Shown here one piece after another: positions 7,411 to 15,527 of a stretch of DNA of 64,000 bases. Each line of letters begins with the position of its first letter. Positions within the stretch are counted from its first letter, which is position 1. The translations under genes were made by a program, and so were the position numbers. The notes below the pieces were generated by a model that was given only the letters and a program-made list of their open reading frames with translations, searched no databases and had not been told where the DNA came from. Origin of the DNA: CBDDDW01 sp965226805 (GTDB lineage: Bacteria > Chloroflexota > Dehalococcoidia > Lucifugimonadales > JAGWBF01); assembly GCA_965226805.1 (NCBI GenBank), contig CBDDDW010000001.1:1-64000 (forward strand). Reading direction: 5' to 3'.

Positions 7411-9588
7411 TTATTGCCGGTGAGGCGCGTACTCGTACGCGGTCCAAGTCTTCCTCAGCCCATCCTCCATGAATGCAGTCCAGTCGTCCACCTCAGGGCC
7501 GATGGGCCACACGACGTTGCCGCTGTAGAGGGCAAAGTCGAAGGCGTTGTCGTAGAGGAGTTCGGCCATTGGTGCTACAACTTCCTGGTATTGCCTCTCT
7601 GGGTCTACGATTCCAAGGCCCTCTTCGATCAGCGCATCGAACATGGGATGGTTGAAGCCCGAGGCGAAGCCGGCCGTGCTCCTGTAGGAACCGCTCCAAA
7701 CGCTAAACGGATCAAACCTTCCAGAGGTGCCCTGGCATGTGGCGCCCTGGTATTCGCGGGATACTACCTGACCCCTGAGGGTCAAGAATGGGACATTATT
7801 TATGGTGACGTTGAGGCCTATAGCCTCCCACATGGAGCCGACGGCGTGACATGCCTCAACCTCGGCAGCAAGGCCTCTTATGGCAGGGGTCAAAGTTATG
7901 TCGAAGCCGTTGGGGTAGCCCGCTTCCGTTAGAAGCCGCCTGGCGGTCTCGGGGTTGTAGTTCCACGTCCGGCGGGTGGGGTCAAGCCTCTGCTCGTGGG
8001 ACTCCCATATCCAGAGCACCGAGGAGCTTCCCTCGCCGCCAAGGAGAGTTTCCACGATAAGGTCGCGGTCGATGGCTATGGACAGAGCCTGGCGTACCTT
8101 CCTGGCGTTTTCCCACTCGGCAGAGTTGACGTCAGGGTCGGCGGATACCCACGCTAGATCTGCGCTGTATCCAGGGTTTCTATCTCTCCACGCATCCGTG
8201 CCGAAGCCGACGTAATAGTTGCCGTACAGGGCTAGTTTCTCCGAAAAACCGTCGTGCTTCCTCATAATCTTGGTGCCGGGTATCCTCATCACTGCTGGTA
8301 TGGTATCGAAGTTCATTGTAAAGGTGTCCAACCTACCCACCTGGAAGTTGGCCAGCTGGGTTGACTCTTCTGGGATCGCGTGAAAGACCAGTTCAGCGAA
8401 CTCGGGGGTCTTGCGCCAGTGGTTTGGCACGTAGCTCATTCGCCATTCGGCCGCCGAAGTCTCTATGATCTCCCAGGGACCTGAACCGATGTCCGTCGTG
8501 TTGGCCGCTTCGTCTCCCAGTTCCTCTACAGCCGCCTTGCTCACAAGATAGGCCGCGAAGGGAGATGCCAGCTGGATCAACATGTCCGACTGGAGCACTC
8601 CCGTGTTAACCTCAATGGTGTGCGTTCCTGTGACCGTTGCGCCGCCTGCCTCATTGGTCCAGAGTCTCCTGAACTGAGGCGCCCTTGCCGACAGGGAATC
8701 GGCGTGGGCGAACTGTTGGATTGAGAAAACGACGTCCTCGGCGGTCAGTTCTCCCCATCCTCCGTGGAACTGGATCCCCTCGTTAATCTCGAAGGTCCAA
8801 ACTAGTTGGTCGGAGGACAGGCTCCAACTCTTTGCCACCTTCGGTAGAAAGACTGCGTCGGGAGTCACCGTCAGCAAAGTCTCCAGGATAGTAGTGCCGA
8901 TCTCCACGCCCCCCGGAGTGAGCCTGGGATGGACGCTGAAGGTCTGCAATGCTTCCCAACCGATATCGAGGGTCCCACTTGGTCCTTCCATCGCAATGGG
9001 CGTCGGGGTGGGAATGGGGGTGACCGTAGGCAACGCCGCCTTAACGATATTCTGAATATCAGATTCGGACAGCGGTTTGGGCGCGGCCGCCGCGGCGGCT
9101 GAGACCGCATTCGCGATATCCACCTTGGTTACCGCCCCGGCTGTGGCGTCTGTGACTGCCTTTGTTATTGCCTGCGCTACACCCTCTTGGGTCACCCCCC
9201 CGGCTGTGGCAGCAGCTACAGCGTCTGTTACCAAACTACGGATCTCATCTGGACTGGCTGTGTCGGGTAGTGCGGCCTCAACGGCTGCCGTGACCATCGC
9301 CTGTATCTCTTGCGAGGAGACCGCGGCTGGCGGCGAAGGGATCGCCGAGATCGCCGTCGAGACCACGCTCTCGATATCCGCTTTGGTTACTGCGCCGGCT
9401 GTAACGTCTTTGAGCGTGTCCTGCACAGCCTGCTGGATCTGGGACGTGATCCCTGCTATGTCGATTGGCGTTGGCGTGGGTTGGGGAGTAGCCGTGGGCG
9501 CGTCGTCTCCACAAGCCACTGCTAACACAAGTAGCACCATTAGTGAAATAACCACCAAGAATCTGGGGTTCAGCAATTGGAAGGACAT
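7411..9588 (-). CDS. ABC transporter substrate-binding lipoprotein, oligopeptide/nickel (SBP_bac_5) family, with repeat stalk
   Basis: 725-residue exported lipoprotein. Starting at ATG 9588 (AGAGGT upstream) it has a short basic N terminus, a hydrophobic segment and lipobox VLAVACGD. Residues about 30-205 are a Thr-Pro run followed by six imperfect Ala/Val-rich helical repeats (pattern T-x-x-D-I-x-x-x-V-x-x-A-V), a stalk absent from textbook family members. The solute-binding domain follows (about 210-725: IQFHGGWGELTAEDVVFS, ALSIAIDRDLIVETLL, GFDITLTPA). It should deliver an oligopeptide-like or amide solute to a Dpp/Opp permease; the permease pair at 13.4-15.4 kb is the nearest candidate, though not adjacent. 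Confidence 0.9.
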   Translation of the reverse strand: MSFQLLNPRFLVVISLMVLLVLAVACGDDAPTATPQPTPTPIDIAGITSQIQQAVQDTLKDVTAGAVTKADIESVVSTAISAIPSPPAAVSSQEIQAMVTAAVEAALPDTASPDEIRSLVTDAVAAATAGGVTQEGVAQAITKAVTDATAGAVTKVDIANAVSAAAAAAPKPLSESDIQNIVKAALPTVTPIPTPTPIAMEGPSGTLDIGWEALQTFSVHPRLTPGGVEIGTTILETLLTVTPDAVFLPKVAKSWSLSSDQLVWTFEINEGIQFHGGWGELTAEDVVFSIQQFAHADSLSARAPQFRRLWTNEAGGATVTGTHTIEVNTGVLQSDMLIQLASPFAAYLVSKAAVEELGDEAANTTDIGSGPWEIIETSAAEWRMSYVPNHWRKTPEFAELVFHAIPEESTQLANFQVGRLDTFTMNFDTIPAVMRIPGTKIMRKHDGFSEKLALYGNYYVGFGTDAWRDRNPGYSADLAWVSADPDVNSAEWENARKVRQALSIAIDRDLIVETLLGGEGSSSVLWIWESHEQRLDPTRRTWNYNPETARRLLTEAGYPNGFDITLTPAIRGLAAEVEACHAVGSMWEAIGLNVTINNVPFLTLRGQVVSREYQGATCQGTSGRFDPFSVWSGSYRSTAGFASGFNHPMFDALIEEGLGIVDPERQYQEVVAPMAELLYDNAFDFALYSGNVVWPIGPEVDDWTAFMEDGLRKTWTAYEYAPHRQ

Positions 9589-9812
9589 TACAATACCTCT
9601 AAAACTGATTTTGCGCGCCGTTTGTACGGGACCATATCGCGCACTACGATAGGACGCGCGGAGCTTATCAAACAGCGGACCGGATGTCAATGGGTTGTGC
9701 TGGTATAATGGCAAATTTGTTATGAACGCACTGCTATAATGCTCAAAAGCAAGGACCGCTTGCGGTGTGGCATCGGGGGCCACCGGATTTCCTTTAGGAC
9801 CTAGCTAGAAAA

Positions 9813-9876
9813 GGGGGCTGTTGTGGATAAAGAAGGAGACTTAGGGGGCTTTGTTGTGGATAAAGAAGGAGACTTA
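9813..9876 (+). repeat. Tandem duplication over the amidase start (31 + 33 bp)
   Basis: Copy 1 (9813-9843) and copy 2 (9844-9876) differ only by a TT insertion in copy 2 after GGGGGCT. Each carries a GTG codon followed by GATAAAGAAGGAGACTTA, so the gene has two equivalent in-frame starts, GTG 9823 and GTG 9856. Confidence 0.9.
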
Positions 9877-11262
9877 TGCTTTCTTTCTGCTGCCGAGCTA
9901 TCGCGACTGATACAGAGGAGAGAAGTTTCCCCTGTAGAGGCCACTGAAGCTTACCTGGACCGAATCGAGGACCTGGACTTCAAGTTCAACTCCTATCTCA
10001 CCGTGTGCCGGAAGGAGGCCCTTCAGGATGCCCGGAAGGCAGAGGAGGCCATCGCTCAGGGCAACTACCTGGGGCCCATGCACGGCATACCCTTTGCCGT
10101 AAAGGACCAGCTCTGGAGCAAGGGCGTGCGCACAACCGGTGGCTCCCGTATCCTTGCCGATTTCGTCCCTGATGAAGATGCCACGCCGATAGCCAACCTG
10201 AAAAAAGCGGGGGCCGTCCTCCTGGGTAAGACCAATCTCTTTGAGTTTGCCATTTACCCCGCCCACCGTTATAGCGAGCCCCGTAATCCCTGGAACTTGG
10301 ACATGACCCCTGGTGGCTCCAGCGGCGGGTCCGGAGGTGCGACGGCTGCTTTCCTGTGTGCCACCTCCCTGGGTGAGGATACGGGCGGCTCTTTGCGGTT
10401 GCCGGCGGCTTGGTGTGGCCTCGTGGGTCTACTTCCCAGTTGGGGCAGGGTAAGCCGCTATGGACTCATGACCGGTGTTTGGTCCTTGGACGCTGTGGGG
10501 CCCATTTCACGCACGGTCGAGGACGCCGCTATCACCCTGCAGGCTATAGCCGGCTACGACCCCAAAGACCCCTATACCTGGAACACCCCCGTACCAGACT
10601 ACGTGGAGGCGCTCAAGGGCGACGTCAAAGGCATCCGGGTGGGCGTGCTAAAGGAGCAGATGGAGAACCCGTCCGTGCTACCGGAGGTTCGGGATGCTGT
10701 CGTCGAGGCAACGTCGGTGCTCCGCTCTCTGGGTGCATCGGTGGACGAGGTTTCCGTTCCCTTGACCGTGCACCACAGGGCCATTGTTGGGATGCACCTA
10801 ATTGTGGAAACCGCGATGAACCACCGAGCCGGGATCAGAGAGCATCCCAACGAGTACGCCCACGGGACCCAGGTATACCTCACAACGGGAAGCCTCTTGC
10901 CAGCCCAGGCCTATTACAAGGCTCAGAAGCTTAGGAGTCTTCTGCGGCAGCAACTCCTCGATGCTCTGGAAACCTGTGACGTTATAGTGTTGCCAACCCT
11001 GGGGATTCCTGCCCCCAGGATACAGGAAGCGCAACCGTTCACCGGCAAATCTTCGGCGAGGCTCTATGACTTTTTGCTCACCCCCATGTTCAACCTTGCC
11101 GGTGCTCCTGCCATGAGCGTGCCCTGTGGTTTCAGCTCCGAGGGCCTTCCCTTCGCGCTTCAGATCGGGGGGGGTCCCGGGGACGAGAAGACGGTCATCA
11201 AAGTCGGCCATGCATATCAGCAGGCTACCTCTTGGCACACAATGAGGCCACCCACTGTCTGA
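9856..11262 (+). CDS. Amidase signature (AS) family hydrolase, paralog 1
   Basis: 468 residues from GTG 9856, matching the 471 and 473 residues of the other two amidases in this window; GTG 9823 would add 11 residues that only duplicate the start. Ser-cisSer-Lys triad visible: Lys in PFAVKDQL, cis-Ser in GGSSGGSGG, nucleophile Ser in EDTGGSLRLP. AS enzymes hydrolyse C-N bonds of amides in the cytosol. GatA is unlikely because no gatB/gatC is nearby and there are several paralogs. Convergent with the second amidase across a 118-base gap. Confidence 0.9.
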   Translation: MDKEGDLCFLSAAELSRLIQRREVSPVEATEAYLDRIEDLDFKFNSYLTVCRKEALQDARKAEEAIAQGNYLGPMHGIPFAVKDQLWSKGVRTTGGSRILADFVPDEDATPIANLKKAGAVLLGKTNLFEFAIYPAHRYSEPRNPWNLDMTPGGSSGGSGGATAAFLCATSLGEDTGGSLRLPAAWCGLVGLLPSWGRVSRYGLMTGVWSLDAVGPISRTVEDAAITLQAIAGYDPKDPYTWNTPVPDYVEALKGDVKGIRVGVLKEQMENPSVLPEVRDAVVEATSVLRSLGASVDEVSVPLTVHHRAIVGMHLIVETAMNHRAGIREHPNEYAHGTQVYLTTGSLLPAQAYYKAQKLRSLLRQQLLDALETCDVIVLPTLGIPAPRIQEAQPFTGKSSARLYDFLLTPMFNLAGAPAMSVPCGFSSEGLPFALQIGGGPGDEKTVIKVGHAYQQATSWHTMRPPTV

Positions 11263-11380
11263 AGGTGAACAAACGTTTCCCAACGGGAAGATGGTTCGTT
11301 AACGGGGTGACATTAAACCCAGCCCCGCCGCCAGATCGTTCGCCTCGCTCAGAAAGACAAGTACGTAGCGAGACCAAGCA

Positions 11381-12796
11381 CTAGATTGGCGGGCGCCTCA
11401 GGTGCCAAGGTGTGTTCTGCTCGTAAGCGTGAGCCACTCTTAGCATTGTCTCCTCGTCAAAGGGTCGTCCCGCTATCCCCATGGATATTGGTAGGTTATC
11501 CGAAGTAAAGCCACAGAGGATCACAAGGGAGGGAGTGCTTGCAAGATTGAACGGCCCGGTGAACTTTATCGTCCCGGGGATGTTTCGAGCGGCTTCTTCT
11601 TTACTCTTGATGCCCGGTCCTTCCATAAGCTTGGGCGGCGGCCAGGGTGTGCCGGGGAGCACCAGCACATCCACTCTCTCGAGCACATCAAGTACCTGCT
11701 GGCGGAGAAGGGACCTCAGCTTTAGGGCCTTGTAGTAGACTTGGGCTGGGGTCAGCAGGCCAGACAAGAGCCGCACCCGTATGTTTTGGTCGTAGTCCTG
11801 GGGCCGTGTCTTGAGCCACTCGTAGTGCTGTCCCGCGCCTTCTATATCCCCGATGGACCGGGAAAAAGCGCCGGCCGATTCCACGAGGGGAATGGATACT
11901 TCCTCCAGGATCGCTCCTGCCTCTTCAAGAGCATCCAAGGCTTTAAGCACTGCGTCGCGGATCTCCGGATGCAGGCCATCAGAGCCCACGCCCTCTTTCA
12001 CCACACCTACCTTGATCTTCCTGATGTCCCCGTTCAGCGCGTCCCGATAGTTGGGTACGTTCATCTTCCAAGTAGAGGGGTCTTTGGGGTCGTAGCCGGC
12101 TATAGCCTTCAGGGTGATGGCACAGTCCTCCGCAGTACGCGAGATAGGTCCAACTGCGTCCATGGACCAACTCACAGGCAGCACTCCGTAGCGGCTGACT
12201 CTCCCCCATGTAGGTCTAAGACCCACCATGCCACAGAATGCCGCGGGGAGCCGAATAGATCCACCGGTATCCTCCCCAAGGGACGTGGCGCACAGAAAGG
12301 CAGCGGTCGCGGCCCCAGACCCGCTGCTGGAGAAGCCGGGGTTGTAGTCCAGGTTCCAAGGGTTGCGGGGAGTGCCCGCGGGGTGGTAAAAATTGCCTCC
12401 CCTTGCGAACTCGCTCAGATTTAGCTTGCCCAACAGCACAGCCCCTGCCTCTTTCAGATTCGTTATCACTGTGGCATCCTCTTCGGGGACGAAATCCCAG
12501 AGGATCGTAGACCCAGCGGTAGTCCGGATTCCTTTGGTGAATATTTGGTCCTTGACGGCGACCGGTATTCCGTGCATGGGCCCCAGGTAGTTACCGCTCA
12601 GAATGGCGCCTTCAGCTTCCCGCGCCGCCTCGAGCGCCTCCTCCTTGCATACAGTAATATAGGAGTTGATTTTGCCGTCAACGCTCGCTATCCGGTCCAG
12701 ATATGCCTGAGTGGCCTCAACGGGCGAGACCTCTTTGCTTTCGATAAGCCCAGCAAGCTCAGAGACCGGCAGGAAGGGTAAGTTGGTTGATTCCAC
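11381..12796 (-). CDS. Amidase signature family hydrolase, paralog 2
   Basis: 471 residues from GTG 12796 (AAAAGGAGC upstream). Triad: Lys in PVAVKDQIF, cis-Ser in the altered loop GFSSSGSGAA, nucleophile Ser in EDTGGSIRLP. It shares long blocks with paralogs 1 and 3 (SPVEATQAYLDRI, LGPMHGIP, AGYDPKDPSTW). The EthD gene lies 60 bases upstream on the same strand, suggesting one transcript. The substrate is unknown; the 'GFSSSG' in place of 'GGSSGG' may mark a different acyl pocket. Confidence 0.9.
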   Translation of the reverse strand: MESTNLPFLPVSELAGLIESKEVSPVEATQAYLDRIASVDGKINSYITVCKEEALEAAREAEGAILSGNYLGPMHGIPVAVKDQIFTKGIRTTAGSTILWDFVPEEDATVITNLKEAGAVLLGKLNLSEFARGGNFYHPAGTPRNPWNLDYNPGFSSSGSGAATAAFLCATSLGEDTGGSIRLPAAFCGMVGLRPTWGRVSRYGVLPVSWSMDAVGPISRTAEDCAITLKAIAGYDPKDPSTWKMNVPNYRDALNGDIRKIKVGVVKEGVGSDGLHPEIRDAVLKALDALEEAGAILEEVSIPLVESAGAFSRSIGDIEGAGQHYEWLKTRPQDYDQNIRVRLLSGLLTPAQVYYKALKLRSLLRQQVLDVLERVDVLVLPGTPWPPPKLMEGPGIKSKEEAARNIPGTIKFTGPFNLASTPSLVILCGFTSDNLPISMGIAGRPFDEETMLRVAHAYEQNTPWHLRRPPI

Positions 12797-12856
12797 AGCG
12801 CTCCTTTTCTAATCTACTCTACGTCGCGTCGCGAGATGGTGCGATGCTGAAGCTAC

Positions 12857-13171
12857 TTATTCGACGATCTCGCTGATTTGAAGTTGCGGCTTGATGTCGG
12901 TGAAATTTGGAACATCACCCACAAGTTCCGCACCGTGGGTTACGATGGCGTTACGAAAGTCTTCCAGAGTGTTGTAATACAGATAGGCTACAGCGACGTA
13001 GGGCGATTGTGTACCAGGCTGCAGGGCTTCTGTGCCTCTGTCTACCTCGGTCCTGACCAGTCCAAGGGGCTCCGTGAGCTTGTGCACCATGGGCATATGC
13101 TTGTTTAAATAATAGTCCCAGTCGAACCTCTTGCCGGGCTCGTCGGCGTAAAGGCCTATTATTCGGATCAT
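12857..13171 (-). CDS. EthD family protein
   Basis: 104-residue EthD-type dimeric alpha-beta barrel protein (MIRIIGLYADEPGKRFDWDY, HMPMVHKLTEPLGL, SPYVAVAYLYYNTLEDFRNA). ATG 13171 is chosen because AGGAGG sits 7-12 bases upstream; an upstream GTG would add an unsupported 17-residue basic leader. EthD proteins accompany oxygenases or hydrolases in ether and xenobiotic degradation; their own reaction is unclear. Upstream partner of amidase paralog 2. Confidence 0.88.
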   Translation of the reverse strand: MIRIIGLYADEPGKRFDWDYYLNKHMPMVHKLTEPLGLVRTEVDRGTEALQPGTQSPYVAVAYLYYNTLEDFRNAIVTHGAELVGDVPNFTDIKPQLQISEIVE

Positions 13172-13412
13172 GGTCTGGCCTCCTATTCTTTGATTTTTTA
13201 AGAACGAACGGACAGGTCGCAATATCCCGTACCGGCATGATACTCATTGCGCTACACTGCTGCAAGTCAGAGATCTCACAGGGATAACCCAAAGGCATCC
13301 TATGGAATTCCAAGCTTGCGAGGCCCTTTTTTGACTCGCATGGGGGGCGCCTCTATAATCCCTACAGGCGACCACACCTAATTTGCATCTCGGGTCGACA
13401 CCCATCTGATTA

Positions 13413-14330
13413 ATGCAAAGATTTTTAGTACGCCGGCTAATCACAACGGTGGTCGTCCTCCTGGCCGTTTCGGTTATTGTTTTCGTTATGGCCCGCGCAT
13501 CGGGCGACCCCAGGCTCTTGATGTTGGACGAAACGTCCACCCAGGAGGACTTTGAACAACTTGGGGTGGTCCTGGGCCTCGACAAGCACCCTGTACAACA
13601 ATACTTTATATTCTTGAAGAGCGTTCTCAAGGGGGATCTTGGCCGGTCCCTCTTGCAGCGGCGGCCTGTTAAAGATGCGATCTGGGAGCGGATTCCTGCG
13701 ACCCTCCATCTGGGACTTGTGGCCTTCGTATTCTCGGTAATTGTGGGCGTGCCCCTGGGAATTCTGTCGTCGGTGAAGCGAGGGGGCATCCTTGACCAGA
13801 TCGGCAAATTGGTGGCCCTTATCGGTCAGTCCGCCCCTTCCTTTTGGCTCGGGATCATGCTGATCTTTCTTTTTGCGGTCCGGCTTGAGTGGGTCCCTCC
13901 CTCCGGCCGTCAGGACTGGAACGGTGTCATACTTCCCGCCATTACCCTGGGGTGGTTCTCCGTGGCCGCCAACCTACGGCTCGTACGGTCGGCGATGCTG
14001 GAGGTCCTAGACTCGGAATATATCAAGCTGGCCAGGGCAAAGGGTGTGCCAGAAAGGACCATCATCTGGAAGCACGCACTGCGCAATGCCATGATACCGC
14101 CCCTTACCTTTGCGGGTGTCACTTTGGGTGCTATGGTTACCGGTTCGCTAGTAGCCGAGACGGTCTTCGCATGGCCTGGATTGGGGCAGTTGGCGGTCCA
14201 GGCTATGCAGAGCGCGGACTATCCGCTCCTTCAGGGGGTAGTGATTATTTTCACCCTGATGTTTGTGCTGGCTGCTCTGCTGGTGGACGTACTTTACGCC
14301 TATATCAATCCTCGCATCCGCTACTCATAA
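13413..14330 (+). CDS. ABC transporter permease, DppB/OppB type
   Basis: 305-residue inner-membrane permease. The first hydrophobic segment (LITTVVVLLAVSVIVFVMA) is followed by a periplasmic loop with GLDKHPVQQYFIFLKSVLKGDLGRS cut here by family convention, then further membrane spans and the EAA loop (EYIKLARAKGVPERTIIWKH) that contacts the ATPase. With the next gene it would form the channel of a peptide/nickel-type importer. No ATPase or binding-protein gene is adjacent. Confidence 0.9.
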   Translation: MQRFLVRRLITTVVVLLAVSVIVFVMARASGDPRLLMLDETSTQEDFEQLGVVLGLDKHPVQQYFIFLKSVLKGDLGRSLLQRRPVKDAIWERIPATLHLGLVAFVFSVIVGVPLGILSSVKRGGILDQIGKLVALIGQSAPSFWLGIMLIFLFAVRLEWVPPSGRQDWNGVILPAITLGWFSVAANLRLVRSAMLEVLDSEYIKLARAKGVPERTIIWKHALRNAMIPPLTFAGVTLGAMVTGSLVAETVFAWPGLGQLAVQAMQSADYPLLQGVVIIFTLMFVLAALLVDVLYAYINPRIRYS

Positions 14331-14343
14331 GCAAAAGGCTCAA

Positions 14344-15375
14344 TTGAAGGACACTACTGATTCGGTCTTGGCACCTTCGTTGACTCGCTTCAGCGCATTA
14401 AAGGCACTGAAGTATATCAGGAGGCTGCCCATATTCCCGGTGGCTATTCTGTCACTCCTGGTGGTCACTGCTATTTTATCCCCCTGGATCGCCCCACATG
14501 ATCCAAGAGTGGGTAACCTACGAGAGAGACTCATCCCTCCGGCCTGGGTGGGACCCATCATTGATTCGAAAACCGTAGTAGAGGAACCCGAGACCGGTCA
14601 AACTGACATTCAAATCACTCTTGCGGAAGCCCGGAAACTCAAACCGGATATCGCTTTGGGTGACACTGTAGATTTGGTTACCAGGGAAGCAGGGAGTTCC
14701 AACCATCTGCTCGGCACGGACCATCTGGGCCGGGATATTTTGTCGAGGATCATCCACGGCGCCCGTTTTTCTCTAATCATAGCGGGGATCACCCTGTTCA
14801 TCGGCGGTACTGTAGGCACTCTGATGGGGCTTGTATCGGGCTGGTACGGTGGTTGGGTCGACGAGATCATCATGCGTCTGGTGGACATCAAAGTGGCATT
14901 GCCAACTATCCTGTTAGCGTTAGTCTTGGTCGTGACTTTGGGTCAGGACTTCTGGGTTCTTGTGGCCGTGATCTCTATCACTATCTGGCCTAGGTTTGCC
15001 AGGATGATCCGGGGCGAGGCCCTGGACCTCAAGACACGCGACTACGTGGCCTTAGCTCTGGTGGCGGGGGCTCCCACCCACCGTATCATCTTCAAACATC
15101 TTCTTCCGGGCGTATCCAATACGCTGATCGTTGTGGCATCCCTGGAGGTGGGAATAGTCATCCTGTTGGAGGCCACGCTGAGTTTTTTGGGTGCAGGAGT
15201 ACGGCCTCCGACCCCCGCGTGGGGATCAATGGTTTCCGAGGGCAGAGACAGGATTGCGACGGCATGGTGGATTTCCGCCATGCCAGGGTTGGCCATTATG
15301 CTTACGGTGATGTCCCTCAATCTGTTAGGGGATTGGCTGAGGGACACCCTCGACCCACGGCTCCGGCAGATATAA
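14344..15375 (+). CDS. ABC transporter permease, DppC/OppC type
   Basis: About 343 residues from TTG 14344 (AAAAGG upstream), 13 bases after the partner permease. An N-terminal span (FPVAILSLLVVTAILSPWIA) is followed by a roughly 75-residue external insertion (PAWVGPIIDSKTVVEEPETG and on) before the canonical LLGTDHLGRDILSRIIHGAR; the EAA loop reads YVALALVAGAPTHRIIFKHL. The insertion is larger than in E. coli DppC and may shape docking of the binding lipoprotein. An upstream in-frame ATG 14263 lies inside the previous gene and is not needed. Confidence 0.88.
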   Translation: MKDTTDSVLAPSLTRFSALKALKYIRRLPIFPVAILSLLVVTAILSPWIAPHDPRVGNLRERLIPPAWVGPIIDSKTVVEEPETGQTDIQITLAEARKLKPDIALGDTVDLVTREAGSSNHLLGTDHLGRDILSRIIHGARFSLIIAGITLFIGGTVGTLMGLVSGWYGGWVDEIIMRLVDIKVALPTILLALVLVVTLGQDFWVLVAVISITIWPRFARMIRGEALDLKTRDYVALALVAGAPTHRIIFKHLLPGVSNTLIVVASLEVGIVILLEATLSFLGAGVRPPTPAWGSMVSEGRDRIATAWWISAMPGLAIMLTVMSLNLLGDWLRDTLDPRLRQI

Positions 15376-15393
15376 TAGGAGCCCCGTTGCTGC

Positions 15394-15509
15394 TCAGCCG
15401 ACGAGGTCAAGAGGGTTGAGGCGGAGCGGAAAGAGGTAAACAGCGCCTGAGACGGTTGTGGCAGGTCTACGTGGATGGGTTTCCAGAGGCGGATTACCGG
15501 CGACAGTAG
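15394..15509 (+). pseudogene. Serine recombinase coiled-coil remnant
   Basis: A short scrap between the permease and tex. One frame reads ADEVKRVEAERKEV and, after a one-base shift at about 15438, the next reads QRLRRLWQVYVDGFPEADY then a stop. This matches, residue for residue in places, the recombinase remnant at the left window edge (HLADEVKRIQDERKRV and LRRLREVYLEGDLPHEDY). It is too short to function. Confidence 0.6.
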
Positions 15510-15527
15510 ACGATTCTTGAAGACACT

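Noticed and set aside
9856..11262. GatA (amidotransferase subunit A) assignment for the amidases
   Set aside because: Motifs fit the general amidase family, there are three paralogs and no gatB or gatC is present.
11270..11305. TTCCC-AAC-GGGAA hairpin between the convergent amidases as a terminator
   Set aside because: Only a 5-bp stem with no T-tract on either strand; too weak to annotate.
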